From: Thiocapsa sp. UBA6158
GTDB taxonomy: Bacteria > Pseudomonadota > Gammaproteobacteria > Chromatiales > Chromatiaceae
Reading direction: 5' to 3'
Assembly: GCF_002423035.1 (NCBI RefSeq)
Contig: NZ_DIUM01000070.1
Coordinates: forward strand, 40,847-104,846
Length of the DNA: 64,000 bases
Below, piece after piece: positions 49,992-59,206 of this stretch. The notes under the pieces are model-generated. The model had not been told where the DNA came from. It did not search any database and was given only the letters and a program-made list of their open reading frames with translations. A program made the translations under genes and the position numbers. Every line of letters begins with the position of its first letter. Position 1 is the first letter of the stretch.

Positions 49992-51845
49992 TCAGGGCCC
50001 AGTGGCCTCCTCGTGAAAGGCATCGTAGATCTGTTGGGCCAACTGCCGGCCGATGCCGTCGACGCAGGCAATGTCCTCGACCCCTGCGTGGGCCAGGCCA
50101 CGGATGCCGCCGAACTGCTTCAAGAGACGTTGGCGGCGCCGCGGTCCGATCCCGGCGAGCCCTTCCAGCGTGGAGGTGGTGCGTGCCTTGGCACGACGCT
50201 GGCGATGACCGGTGATCGCGAAGCGATGGGCCTCGTCGCGGATCTGCTCGATCAGATGCATGGCGGGGGAGTCGCTTGCCAGTATAAGCGGCGACTCGAC
50301 GCCCAACAACCAAAGCAGCTCGGTGCCCGGACGCCGATCAGGCCCCTTCGAAATACCCACCACCTGCAGGGCGGCGATACCGAGCTCTTGGAGCGCATCG
50401 CCGACCGCGCGGATCTGTCCCCGTCCGCCGTCGATGAAGAGGATATCGGGGATCGGATACTCGCCCTGCATCACTCGGGTGTAGCGCCGGGTCAGGGCCT
50501 GATGCAGGGCCGCGTAGTCGTCGCCGGGGGTGATGCCCTCGATGTTGAAGCGGCGGTAATCCGACTTGCGCGGCCCCTCGCCGTCGAAGACCACACAGGA
50601 GGCGACGGTGCGCTCGCCTTGGGTGTGGCTGATGTCGAAGCACTCCATACGCTGCGGCCGCTCGGGGAGCTCCAGGGCATCGCGCAGCGCCTCGATACGG
50701 CGTCCGTAGCCGGCCTGGCTGCCGAGCCTGGACTTGAGCGCGACCTCGGCATTGCCGCGGGCCATCTCGAGCCAGCGCGCACGCTCGGCGCGCACCCGCC
50801 ATTTGATGTGCACACGCCGCTCGGCGCGTTGCGAAAGCGCCGTCTCCAAGAGCACACGCTCCTCCGGCTCGACGCTGACGACCAGCTCGGGCGGGATCTG
50901 CTTGTCGGCGTAGAATTGGGCGAGAAAGCCGGCCAGAAGGGTCGCGTCGTCGGTGTCCTCCGGCGTCCTCGGAAAGAATGCCTTGTTGCCGAGGTTGCGC
51001 CCGGCGCGGACGAAGAAGACCTGCACGCAGCTCGTCCCGCCCTCCTGCGCGCAGGCGATGATGTCCAGGTCGCCGCCCTCCCCGCTCACGTATTGGCGTT
51101 GCTGGATCCGGCTCAGGGTCGCGATCTGATCACGCAGCACGGCGGCGCGTTCGAACTCGAGCGCGGCGGCGGCCTGCTCCATGCCGCGACCCAGATCCGC
51201 GATCACCTCTTCGGCGCGCCCGTCGAGGAACTGGATGGTGTGGGCGACATCCTCGGCATAAGCCTCGCGGCTGACGAGTCCGACACAGGGGCCGCTGCAG
51301 CGCTTGATCTGATACTGCAGACAGGGTCGCGAGCGGTTGTTGAAGAAGCTGTCTTCGCACTGACGCACCGGGAAGAGCTTCTGCAGCAACTGAAGGGTCT
51401 CGCGCACCGCCCAGGCGCTTGGATAGGGGCCGAAGAGGCGCCCTTTGGATTTGCGCGGACCCCGATAGAAGGCGAGTCTCGGGAACGCGTCCTGGGTGCT
51501 GAGATAGATGAAGGGATAGCTCTTGTCGTCGCGCAGCAGGACATTGAAGCGCGGACGCAGTGACTTGATGAGGTTGCTCTCGAGCAGCAACGCCTCGCCC
51601 TCGGTGCGAGTCACCGTCACCTCGATGTCGGCGATCTGGCTCACCATCACCTGAAGACGACGTGTCAGGGCCCGGCTGAAATAGCTCGACACCCGGCGCT
51701 TGAGGTTCTTCGCCTTGCCGACATAGAGCACGGCGGCCTCGGCATCGAGCATGCGATAGACGCCGGGGCTTTGGGGGATGCGCTCGAGGAGGGCTCGCGC
51801 GGGCTGGCTGCACTCGGCATCCGGATCTGCAGGGGTGTCGTTCAT
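49992..51845 (-). CDS. uvrC: Excinuclease ABC subunit C
   Basis: UvrC (617 residues) makes both incisions in nucleotide excision repair. The N-terminal GIY-YIG nuclease is GVYRMLDAEAAVLYVGKAKNLKRRVSSYF. Cysteines that can hold the iron-sulfur cluster follow (~150-170). The UVR motif is near 210 and the C-terminal RNase H-like nuclease shows MECFDISHTQGE and FIDGGRGQ, ending in a helix-hairpin-helix pair (GIGPRRRQRLLKQFGG). ATG 51845 is chosen (MNDTPADPDAECSQP); the frame opens at 51887. Confidence 0.97.
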   Translation of the reverse strand: MNDTPADPDAECSQPARALLERIPQSPGVYRMLDAEAAVLYVGKAKNLKRRVSSYFSRALTRRLQVMVSQIADIEVTVTRTEGEALLLESNLIKSLRPRFNVLLRDDKSYPFIYLSTQDAFPRLAFYRGPRKSKGRLFGPYPSAWAVRETLQLLQKLFPVRQCEDSFFNNRSRPCLQYQIKRCSGPCVGLVSREAYAEDVAHTIQFLDGRAEEVIADLGRGMEQAAAALEFERAAVLRDQIATLSRIQQRQYVSGEGGDLDIIACAQEGGTSCVQVFFVRAGRNLGNKAFFPRTPEDTDDATLLAGFLAQFYADKQIPPELVVSVEPEERVLLETALSQRAERRVHIKWRVRAERARWLEMARGNAEVALKSRLGSQAGYGRRIEALRDALELPERPQRMECFDISHTQGERTVASCVVFDGEGPRKSDYRRFNIEGITPGDDYAALHQALTRRYTRVMQGEYPIPDILFIDGGRGQIRAVGDALQELGIAALQVVGISKGPDRRPGTELLWLLGVESPLILASDSPAMHLIEQIRDEAHRFAITGHRQRRAKARTTSTLEGLAGIGPRRRQRLLKQFGGIRGLAHAGVEDIACVDGIGRQLAQQIYDAFHEEATGP

Positions 51846-51957
51846 GTGCGGATTAGAGCGCAAACGACCGATGCCGATCCAGACCAAACCTCAATGCAAC
51901 ACGAGGCGCTGTCATGCCGAACCGATCTTTCGCTTCGCCCCGGACCGCCCTCTCCTT

Positions 51958-51971
51958 TTGATCCACGTCAA
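51958..51971. promoter_or_regulatory. FNR/DNR-type box upstream of nnrS
   Basis: TTGATCCACGTCAA matches the TTGAT-N4-ATCAA consensus of CRP/FNR-family regulators with one mismatch. It is 190 bases before the nnrS start in a 315-base spacer that has no other feature I can support. Confidence 0.6.
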
Positions 51972-52160
51972 GGCTGCATCCTTACGCCATCGCTAGGGTA
52001 AGTCGCTGCGACAGCGCACCCCGACCCCGCGAGGTCCGGCCACCTCAGCGCAAGACGACCTGCGCGATCCGGCTCGACCGCCTCCGACACCAACTCCCGA
52101 CGCTCGGGAGCCGGCCCTGCTCGGGCTCGCTCCCGACCACCGATAAGGACAAGCACACAG

Positions 52161-53342
52161 ATGCGCGTCGACCCGCTCACCAAGACCAAAAGACCGATCA
52201 GCGTCCTTGCGCTCGGCTTCCGGCCCTTCTTCCTGGCCGCAGGGATCGCCGCCATCCTCTCCGTCTTGATCTGGCTCGCGATGCTGACGGGGCATGTCCC
52301 GCAGCCCGGCTATCTCGCCGGGCCGGCTTGGCACGCCCATGAGATGCTCTTCGGTTATCTGGCGGCCGTCATCGCAGGGTTCCTGCTGACAGCCGTGCGC
52401 AACTGGAGCAGCATGGACACGCCGACGGGTCCGGCACTGGCGGGATTGGTCGCACTCTGGTTGGCTGCGCGTCTGATGCCCTGGCTCGGGCTGCCGCCGC
52501 TGCTGGTCGCCCTCACCGATGTCGCCTTCTTCCCGGTTCTGGCGTTCGCATTGCGACGGCCGCTCTGGTTCGGTCCCAACCCGGTGAACCGCGTCTTCCT
52601 GCTGCTGTTCGCCGGCATGATGCTCGCGAGTGCTTCGGTGCATCTGGATGTGCTCGGCGTCCTTCCGGGCGGGGTGGCGCGGGGTCACCGTCTGATGCTG
52701 GACCTGGCCATCCTGACGATGCTTTTGGTCTCGGGCCGCGTGATGCCCTTCTTCATCGAGCGCGGAATTGCCGGCGCCAAGCCGCGAAGCTTTCAGTTCC
52801 TCGAGCGTCTGAGCTTCCTCCTCGCCGCAGCACTCCTGGTCGCGGACCTCATGCAGCCCTATGGATCTCAGTCAGGCGCTTTTGCGATTGCGTTGGGTCT
52901 GGTGCTCTTGATACGGATCCTCGGTTGGCACGATCGACGTCTCTGGACAACACCCATGTTGACCGTACTCTATGTCGGGCTGCTCTGGCTTGCGCTTGGC
53001 CTGATCCTGGACGGTGTCCCCGCCTTTACCGACCTACCCGCCCGCGGCGCGCTGCACACCCTGACCATCGGGGCCATCGGTGTGGTGACGCTCGGGATGA
53101 TGGCCCGGGTCGCCGTCGGCCATACGGGTCGCGCGATGCAGGCCGCTCGCCTGACCATCCTCGCCTTCGTCCTGATCAACTGCGCCGCGGCTTTGCGCGG
53201 TCTCGCACCTCTGATCTACCCGGCCGGTTACCACGCCTGGCTGATGAGCGCCGGGATCTGCTGGATCCTCGCCTTCGGACTCTTCCTCTGGGTTCATGCA
53301 CCTATGCTGGTCGCGCCCCGACCGGACGGGCGATCCGGCTGA
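52161..53342 (+). CDS. nnrS: NnrS family haem-copper membrane protein
   Basis: The 393-residue protein has about 12 hydrophobic segments and the NnrS signatures LALGFRPFFLAAG, GPAWHAHEMLFGY with paired histidines for haem, VSGRVMPFFIERG and TIGAIGVVTLGMMARV with a following HTGR. NnrS relieves nitric oxide stress and accompanies denitrification genes. AAGGA precedes the ATG, and an FNR/DNR box lies upstream, as is typical of NO-responsive regulation. Confidence 0.95.
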   Translation: MRVDPLTKTKRPISVLALGFRPFFLAAGIAAILSVLIWLAMLTGHVPQPGYLAGPAWHAHEMLFGYLAAVIAGFLLTAVRNWSSMDTPTGPALAGLVALWLAARLMPWLGLPPLLVALTDVAFFPVLAFALRRPLWFGPNPVNRVFLLLFAGMMLASASVHLDVLGVLPGGVARGHRLMLDLAILTMLLVSGRVMPFFIERGIAGAKPRSFQFLERLSFLLAAALLVADLMQPYGSQSGAFAIALGLVLLIRILGWHDRRLWTTPMLTVLYVGLLWLALGLILDGVPAFTDLPARGALHTLTIGAIGVVTLGMMARVAVGHTGRAMQAARLTILAFVLINCAAALRGLAPLIYPAGYHAWLMSAGICWILAFGLFLWVHAPMLVAPRPDGRSG

Positions 53343-53360
53343 CGCCTCATCGGGCCGCGG

Positions 53361-53720
53361 TTACCTGCGCGTCTTGGCCGACTGCGCCCGAGCCTGCAGC
53401 TTCGGCGCCGGACGGAGTTTATCGAGGATATGACCGAGACTCAGGATCGGATGAGGTCGGAGCATGCGCGGGCCGGCATAGCGCATGACATCGCGCACGC
53501 GCTCGCGCATCACGGCGCTGTAGCAGTGCACCTCGCAGAGATTGCAGGCCGGCTTTTCGTCCTGGAAGGGACAGGTGTCGAGACGGCGATGCGAATAGTC
53601 CAGCAAGGACACGCACTCGGCGCAGAGTCCCTTGTGACCGGGATGATGGTCCCGGCAGTAGATGGCCATCATGGCGGTGATGGTCTTCTTCTCGCGCCTT
53701 ATGCGTCGGCCGAACGGCAT
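53361..53720 (-). CDS. YgbA-type protein (nitrous oxide-stimulated promoter family)
   Basis: The 119-residue cytoplasmic protein is Cys/His-rich: AIYCRDHHPGHKGLCAECVSLLDYSHRRLDTCPF, then KPACNLCEVHCY. This is the YgbA_NO family, whose E. coli member is induced by NO. The cysteines may bind a metal or an iron-sulfur cluster. It converges with nnrS and stands just after the cytochrome c gene on the same strand. Confidence 0.88.
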   Translation of the reverse strand: MPFGRRIRREKKTITAMMAIYCRDHHPGHKGLCAECVSLLDYSHRRLDTCPFQDEKPACNLCEVHCYSAVMRERVRDVMRYAGPRMLRPHPILSLGHILDKLRPAPKLQARAQSAKTRR

Positions 53721-53763
53721 GGGGTGTCCTCGGATTCGGATCGGAAGCGGGTCTCCTCGACGA

Positions 53764-54480
53764 TCAGTCGTCGAGGATCGAGATGTAGGCGAAGATGTCG
53801 CGCAGCTCCTCGGCGCTGAAGGCGGCAAGCAGCTCCTCGGCATCCGGGTCGGAGGGATCATGCACACGCCGCTTGTCGATGTATTTCTCGACCTGACGAT
53901 GCAGATAGCCGGTGTACTGACCGGCCAACATGGGCACGGCATCGCGCTCGCGGCCCAGACCATCGCGACCGTGGCAGGAGGCGCACTCCTTAGCGTAGAG
54001 GCGCTCGCCGGCAATCGTATCGCCCTCCGCGCGCGGGATCTGAACCATCCGCTTCGTGGCCATCAGCCGCTCGTAGGCGTTGAAATCCGCCGCGGTCTCG
54101 TCGACCGGCGGCAGTCGACTCGGCAGCTCGATCGCCGCCAGAAAGGCGGAGATATCGCGGACATCCGAATCCGGCATCTGTCGGTGATCGGTGTGCTCGA
54201 CCATGGCCAGATTCTCGCGCTCGCGACCTCGGAACAGCTCGAGCTGCCGTGCGATGAAGGCCGCCGGGAGACCGGCAAGCCGGGGATATTCGCCGTCTTT
54301 TCCGCCTTGGCCGTACTCGCCGTGGCAGCCGGCACAGACCTCGTTGATCTCGGTGGCGTTGTCCATGTCCGCGTCGGCGAACGGATCCGCGACCTCCTCG
54401 GCGAGCGTACAGGGCGCGGCGAGCAGGCAGCCGAGGAGGAGGGCAAAGCCTCGATTGACATGCCGCCAGGACCGGCTCAT
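53764..54480 (-). CDS. Dihaem cytochrome c (c4-like)
   Basis: The 238-residue periplasmic protein has a signal peptide (ALLLGCLLAAPCTLA) and two haem sites, CAGCHG near residue 50 and CASCHG near residue 165, each followed by Met ligand candidates (HRQMPDSD and AVPMLAGQYTGYL). It should carry electrons to a terminal oxidase or nitrogen-oxide reductase. Its ATG overlaps the HPP gene stop (ATGA), so both are made together. Confidence 0.92.
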   Translation of the reverse strand: MSRSWRHVNRGFALLLGCLLAAPCTLAEEVADPFADADMDNATEINEVCAGCHGEYGQGGKDGEYPRLAGLPAAFIARQLELFRGRERENLAMVEHTDHRQMPDSDVRDISAFLAAIELPSRLPPVDETAADFNAYERLMATKRMVQIPRAEGDTIAGERLYAKECASCHGRDGLGRERDAVPMLAGQYTGYLHRQVEKYIDKRRVHDPSDPDAEELLAAFSAEELRDIFAYISILDD

Positions 54481-55025
54481 CTCCAGTTCTCCGGATAACG
54501 TCTGGTTGCCGGGATATTGTTGACGATCAGGGCCACCCCCAACAGGATCAGCGGCCCGAGCGTCGCCGGAATCAGCACATAGAAATAGCCCATCGCGTGA
54601 ATCTCCTCCGATCCGATGACCGCGATCAGTGCGGTTGCCCCGCCCGGCGGGTGCAGTGTCTTGCTTAGGTGCATCAACGCGATGGCCGTCGCCACGGCCA
54701 CCGCTTGGGCCAGCCAGGGGTCTGCCGAAAGCAGCTTCCAGCTGGTCACGCCGACCAGCGCCGAGATGAGGTGACCGCCGACCAGATTGCGGGGTTGAGC
54801 CAATGGACTGCGCGCCGCCCCGTAGAGCAAGACTGCGGACGCACCGAGCGAACCGATGGCGAGCGTGAGATCGGTCCCCGAGAAGAACGCCTGATTGACC
54901 CAACCCACCAAGCCGATCCCGATGAATGCGCCTATCCACGACCAGAAGACCTCCTGATTGCTGACCCGCGGCGGACTTCCGCGGGTCGTCCCGCGCATCT
55001 TTCGGACGTAGGCCATCAGGCTCAA
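54477..55025 (-). CDS. HPP family membrane protein
   Basis: The 182-residue protein has four to five membrane segments and the family signature TLHPPGGATALIAV. HPP proteins of cyanobacteria and plastids have been described as nitrite transporters, which fits the neighbouring NO-related genes. TTG 55025 is the likely start because GGAGG lies seven bases before it; the in-frame ATG 55016 is 16 bases away. It is translationally coupled to the cytochrome c gene. Confidence 0.88.
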   Translation of the reverse strand: MSLMAYVRKMRGTTRGSPPRVSNQEVFWSWIGAFIGIGLVGWVNQAFFSGTDLTLAIGSLGASAVLLYGAARSPLAQPRNLVGGHLISALVGVTSWKLLSADPWLAQAVAVATAIALMHLSKTLHPPGGATALIAVIGSEEIHAMGYFYVLIPATLGPLILLGVALIVNNIPATRRYPENWR

Positions 55026-55535
55026 GACATTGCCTCCAACTGGCGTGCGTATCGGTTTTCCGGCGCGACTTCGGGGCGATTCGGGGGCACCTCCGCACGG
55101 TCATACTTCCAAGGCCGGTCGCTGCGATGATTTTACGTTGCAGTACTGGTGGACAAGCGCAGCGCGGTTCACCAGTGCCGGCGCGGGGTTCGGTGGACTT
55201 CGCTCTCGCTCGTCCCTACCGGTCGGTCTTATGAACGACTGAACGACGCCGTCCGAACCGTCCCGCAACCGTCCTGAACCCTCGACCTGGATTTGAATCT
55301 TGCGGCTCGATCGGAACCTTGACCCATATCAAGCCGGGCATACAAATCGAGAGCCCGAGGGCGCGCGCCGAGCGGTCGGCGGCGCGCACCTGTTCGAGAT
55401 GATCCCGAAGGATGTGACCCTGCTCGCTGGGCGCACGGCATGAACGGATTGATTTGCCTCAAGGCGCTCTGCGGATAATCCACGCCTAATGGGATAGGCC
55501 AGCGGCGATATCGCCGCTTATTCGAGGGTCATCAG
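55026..55535. other. 510-base divergent spacer
   Basis: The spacer lies between the HPP gene and the CBS protein gene. No coding frame looks real. It holds an FNR/DNR-type box at 55319-55332 and should contain the divergent promoters. Confidence 0.6.
55319..55332. promoter_or_regulatory. FNR/DNR-type box in the HPP/CBS spacer
   Basis: TTGACCCATATCAA matches TTGAT-N4-ATCAA with one mismatch. It lies 204 bases before the CBS gene start and 294 bases from the HPP gene start. Confidence 0.6.
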
Positions 55536-56192
55536 GTGACAGAGAACAATCTTCATCTCTTTCAGGAACCGGACCACACCAGCATCGACGAGATCCGGGA
55601 GCTCGAGCTCTCCGACGCCGACATCATCGACGCGATGCGGGAGATTCCCGGTTATATCGACATCACGACGACTGACTTCAGAACCATCTATCACCTCGCC
55701 CATGCCCATGCTGTCGAGCGCATGAACAGCCGAATGTGTGCGAGGAATCTCATGCGCTCGCCGATCCAACCGCTGCATCCGAAAACACCGCTTTACCAAG
55801 CGGCAGGACTCTTCGTGCGCCAAGGTGTCAAGGCCCTGCCGGTGGTCGTGGGCGGCGGGCTGGTGAGCGGAATCCTGACCGAGACGGATATTCTCAAGCG
55901 ACTCGGCGCGGATAGTTTCTTGGAGCTACTTCCGCGATTGCTCGAGCACTGCGACCAGCTCGCCGAATGCTGTCACGAGACAGCGACAAGCATGATGATG
56001 ACGTCTCCGGCGGTGACCGTGACCGAGCAGGCCGGTTTCTCGGAGATCATGTCCGCGTTCAGGAATCACGGCGGGCGTAGCATGCCGGTCGTGGACGGCC
56101 GCAGCCGTCTGGTGGGGCTTCTGATGCGCAAGGATTTTCTCGCTTCCTGTCAACTCGACCTGCAGTCGCTCGACGAAGAAGCGCTCGATTGA
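55536..56192 (+). CDS. CBS-pair protein
   Basis: The 218-residue cytoplasmic protein starts with GTG 55536 (GAGG upstream). It has an N-terminal helical region with DADIIDAMREIPGYIDITTTDF and then two CBS motifs (~75-130: MRSPIQPLHPKTPLYQAAGLF; ~150-210: MMTSPAVTVTEQAGFSEIM), which usually bind adenine nucleotides. HPP proteins often carry or accompany such CBS domains, so it probably regulates the divergently encoded HPP protein. Confidence 0.88.
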   Translation: MTENNLHLFQEPDHTSIDEIRELELSDADIIDAMREIPGYIDITTTDFRTIYHLAHAHAVERMNSRMCARNLMRSPIQPLHPKTPLYQAAGLFVRQGVKALPVVVGGGLVSGILTETDILKRLGADSFLELLPRLLEHCDQLAECCHETATSMMMTSPAVTVTEQAGFSEIMSAFRNHGGRSMPVVDGRSRLVGLLMRKDFLASCQLDLQSLDEEALD

Positions 56193-56697
56193 GGGGCGCT
56201 TCGCAGCAGACTCGCTCCAAAACTATTTGCAGCCAGGTGAAGAGCCGCGGGCGCTCTTCCAGCTTCTGCGCCTCGGCAAGATGACCTCGATCCAAGCTGG
56301 CGCCAATCGAGATCTCGGCAATGCGGCCTATTCAGCCAAACGGGCCGCCTACGCCCAAAGCGGCGTCGCAATCATCCGCCGGATCGGGCCGAGGCCATGC
56401 CGAATGGACGCCCGAGCGCGTCGCCTCGCGCCGGATGCGGACGGCGACTCAAGCAACATCGATCCGGCGTCACGCCCGACTGGCCTCGCGCAGCGATCGG
56501 CGTGATGAGCACCATCCGCGGTCTGACTGGAATCGCGGCTGCAGCCGTCATCCGGATACAATGCATGACGACCGGCAACAGGGCGATCAGGAACAATCCG
56601 AAATCCATGAACATGTAAGTTGATGCCGTTCACGGATCTGTACGCCTTGTTGTTGAGTCGTCAATCACCGCGGCACGCCTCAGCACAGGACAACACC
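56193..56697. other. 505-base spacer without a supported gene
   Basis: Short frames on both strands (such as 56372-56614 minus and 56397-56618 plus) have no family features. The stretch may be decayed sequence. The moaB promoter should lie at its right end. Confidence 0.5.
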
Positions 56698-57228
56698 ATG
56701 CCCGAGCATTTCAAAGACCAAGACTTTCTGTCCTTGCGGATCGCTGTCCTGACCGTCTCGGACAGTCGTACCGAGGAGGACGACACCTCGGGGCGCCTGC
56801 TGGTGGAGCGCGCCGAGGCGGCCGGACACCGGGTCAAGACCAAACGCATCGTCCCGGACGACATCTACCGGATGCGCGCGGTCTTCTCCGCATGGATCGC
56901 CGACCCCGAAATCCAGGTCATCCTGAGTACCGGCGGCACCGGCGTGACCGGTCGAGACAGTACCCCGGAGGCCGTGACCCCCCTGCTCGACAAGCCACTC
57001 GAGGGTTTCGGCGAGCTGTTTCGGAGCTTTTCGCTCGAAGAGATCGGCACCTCCACCCTGCAGTCACGCGCGCTCGGAGGACTGGCCAACGGGACCTTCA
57101 TCTTCTGCCTGCCGGGCTCGAGCGGGGCTTGCCGTACCGCCTGGGATCGCATCCTGCTGGCGCAGCTGGACAGCCGCACGCGACCGTGCAATTTCGCGCA
57201 GCTCATTCCGCGTTTGCTGGAGCGTTGA
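56698..57228 (+). CDS. moaB: Molybdenum cofactor biosynthesis protein MoaB
   Basis: The 176-residue MoaB/Mog-fold protein belongs to the group that adenylylates molybdopterin. TVSDSRTEEDDTSGRLLVERAEAAGH and STGGTGVTGRDSTPEAV are family signatures. The frame is open upstream to 56620, but ATG 56698 (MPEHFKDQDFLSLRIAVLTVSDS) fits family N-termini. moeA follows after two bases, so they form an operon. Confidence 0.95.
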   Translation: MPEHFKDQDFLSLRIAVLTVSDSRTEEDDTSGRLLVERAEAAGHRVKTKRIVPDDIYRMRAVFSAWIADPEIQVILSTGGTGVTGRDSTPEAVTPLLDKPLEGFGELFRSFSLEEIGTSTLQSRALGGLANGTFIFCLPGSSGACRTAWDRILLAQLDSRTRPCNFAQLIPRLLER

Positions 57229-57230
57229 GC

Positions 57231-58481
57231 ATGGCAACCGATCCTTGCCGCTGCGACGCGCCCGGCCGTGCGACGCTGACCAAAGAGCAGGCGCTCGAGC
57301 GCCTGCTCGCGCGTGTGGAGCCCGTCGACGGGACCGAAACCGTTTCGATCGCCGAGGGACTCGGACGCGTCCTGGCCGAACCGGTCACGAGCGCGATCAA
57401 CGTCCCCGCCTGGGACAACAGCGCGATGGACGGCTATGCGATCCGTCATGCGGATCTGGCGGCCGACGCCGGGCGCCTGCGCGTGGCTCAGCGAATCCCC
57501 GCCGGCTCCAGCGGGAGCGCACTGGAACCCGGCACGGCGGCGCGCATCTTCACGGGTGCCCCGGTGCCGGAAGGCTGCGATACGGTGGTCGTCCAGGAGA
57601 TCTGCGAGGTCGCGGGGGACTGGGTCCAGATTCCGCTTGACTGCGGGACGGACGCGAACATCCGCCGTCTCGGCGAGGACATCCGGGCCGGTGCCGAGGT
57701 CATCGCCGCGGGTACCCGTCTCACGCCTCAGCATCTGGGACTGGCCGCCTCGGTCGGTGCCGCACGGATCCGCGTGCATCGGCGTCTGCGCGTCGCGGTC
57801 TTCTCCAGCGGCGACGAGCTGGTGATGCCGGGCGAGCCACTCGGCCCCGGACAGATCTACAACTCGAACCGTTTCATGCTCTTCGGGTTGCTCGAGCAGC
57901 TCGGCTGCGAGCTGGTGGATCTAGGAATCGTGGAGGACAGCCTCGCGGCGACCGAGCAGACATTGCTGCGCGGCGCGGCACAGGCCGATCTGATCGTCGG
58001 CAGCGGCGGCGTCTCGGTCGGCGAAGAGGATCACATCAAGAGCGCGCTCGAACGCGTCGGCACACTCGAGCTCTGGACGATCGCCATCCGCCCCGGCAAG
58101 CCGCTGGCCTTCGGTCGGATCGGCACGACACCCTTCATCGGTAATCCGGGTAATCCGGTCTCGCTGTTCGTGACCTTCTGTCTGTTCGGCATCCCGGTGA
58201 TCAGACGGCAGCAGGGTGTCGCCGGGGACCTGCGTCCCCCGAGTCTCAGGATCCGTGCGGGTTTCGATTGGACACGTCCCGACAAACGTCGTGAATTTCA
58301 CCGCGCGCGCATTCAAATCGGCGAAGACGGCGCGCAGGAGCTGGCGGTCTTCCCCAGCCGCTCATCCGCCGTGCTCTCTTCGGTCGCTTGGGCGGACGGT
58401 CTGGTGGAGATTCCCGAGAACCAAGTCATCCACAAAGGCGACTTCGTTGATTTCATCCCGTTCCGGGGTCTCTTCGGCTGA
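57231..58481 (+). CDS. moeA: Molybdopterin molybdenumtransferase MoeA
   Basis: The 416-residue enzyme inserts molybdate into adenylylated molybdopterin. It shows NVPAWDNSAMDGYAIR, RIFTGAPVPEGCDTVV, the FSSGDELV strand, GSGGVSVGEEDHIKSAL and GNPGNPVSLFVTF. It is full length, including the C-terminal beta domain. GGAG lies nine bases before ATG 57231. It would serve the molybdopterin oxidoreductase at 27503 and other Mo enzymes. Confidence 0.97.
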   Translation: MATDPCRCDAPGRATLTKEQALERLLARVEPVDGTETVSIAEGLGRVLAEPVTSAINVPAWDNSAMDGYAIRHADLAADAGRLRVAQRIPAGSSGSALEPGTAARIFTGAPVPEGCDTVVVQEICEVAGDWVQIPLDCGTDANIRRLGEDIRAGAEVIAAGTRLTPQHLGLAASVGAARIRVHRRLRVAVFSSGDELVMPGEPLGPGQIYNSNRFMLFGLLEQLGCELVDLGIVEDSLAATEQTLLRGAAQADLIVGSGGVSVGEEDHIKSALERVGTLELWTIAIRPGKPLAFGRIGTTPFIGNPGNPVSLFVTFCLFGIPVIRRQQGVAGDLRPPSLRIRAGFDWTRPDKRREFHRARIQIGEDGAQELAVFPSRSSAVLSSVAWADGLVEIPENQVIHKGDFVDFIPFRGLFG

Positions 58482-58685
58482 ACCGCGTCCGTTGAAACAT
58501 GAATGTGGCGGGGTCGGATCCATCTTGCCTTGGTCAAGTGCCATGGGAAGACGCAGTTTAGAGTTCTGATTTGTCATTATCCTAAAGCGCGTCAGCTCCG
58601 GCATGTATGGTTTCAGCTGTAGCCGATCCAATCCAACAACAGCCCATGCCACTCCGGACGCCGGTGAGCATCGGAAGGAAATAAT

Positions 58686-58940
58686 ATGATCGATATCCTG
58701 TACTTCGCTCGGCTCAGAGAGAGTCTTGGACTGGCGCGGGAGCAAATGGATGTCTCGCAAAGCATCGACTCCATCGCGGATCTCCTCGCGCACCTGCGTA
58801 TTCGTGGAGAGCCCTGGTCAACGACATTGGCCGAAGGCGAATCCGTCCTGGCGGCAGTGAATCAAGAGATTGCCCGACTGGACACGCGAATCAAAGACGG
58901 CGACGAGATCGCATTCTTCCCGCCGGTTACCGGCGGATAG
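58686..58940 (+). CDS. moaD: Molybdopterin synthase small subunit MoaD
   Basis: The 84-residue ubiquitin-like sulfur carrier ends in the required Gly-Gly (EIAFFPPVTGG), which is thiocarboxylated to supply sulfur to molybdopterin. MIDILYFARLRESLG is the usual start, and GGAAGGAAATAAT precedes it. The partner moaE is not next to it; a different fragment follows. Confidence 0.95.
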   Translation: MIDILYFARLRESLGLAREQMDVSQSIDSIADLLAHLRIRGEPWSTTLAEGESVLAAVNQEIARLDTRIKDGDEIAFFPPVTGG

Positions 58941-58943
58941 AGC

Positions 58944-59165
58944 ATGCGGGCCATCAATATGAGCTGGTCGGCTGGGCAACCGGAGGCGGCGATCGATCTG
59001 GTCATGACCTGCCTGCAGATTCCCGAGCGACTCTGGATGGATTATTTCGCCCTCGAGCTCTCCAAGCGTCATGGCTGGGCCGGCTTCGTGCATTGGCATG
59101 CACAGGAAAAGGACTACTACCGGCAGGACCTTAATCCGGCGGACCAGGTCGATTTCAGACAGACG
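58944..59165 (+). pseudogene. Fragment resembling the DabA/DUF2309 inorganic-carbon transporter subunit
   Basis: The frame that starts three bases after moaD encodes LQIPERLWMDYFALELSKRHGWAGFVHWHAQ followed by LNPADQVDF. This resembles the W-x-x-Y-F...GWAGxxxW...P-x-D-x-V-D-F region near the middle of DUF2309 (YbcC, DabA) proteins of about 800 residues or more. Only ~70 codons have this character; the frame then runs into the ilvC terminator. It is probably a relic, and the assignment is tentative. Confidence 0.4.
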
Positions 59166-59206
59166 AACACTCGATACACAGGGAAAAACAAGGCCGATGC
59201 GAAACA

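Noticed and set aside
49203..51563. Long plus-strand open frame (786 codons) over tRNA-Gly, pgsA and uvrC
   Set aside because: It runs through a tRNA and two certain genes on the other strand, so it cannot be a real gene.
56372..56614. 80-residue frame with a hydrophobic N-terminus (MFMDFGLFLIALLPVVMHC)
   Set aside because: Only the first 30 residues look membrane-like; the rest is Arg/Pro-rich and there is no ribosome binding site or family match.
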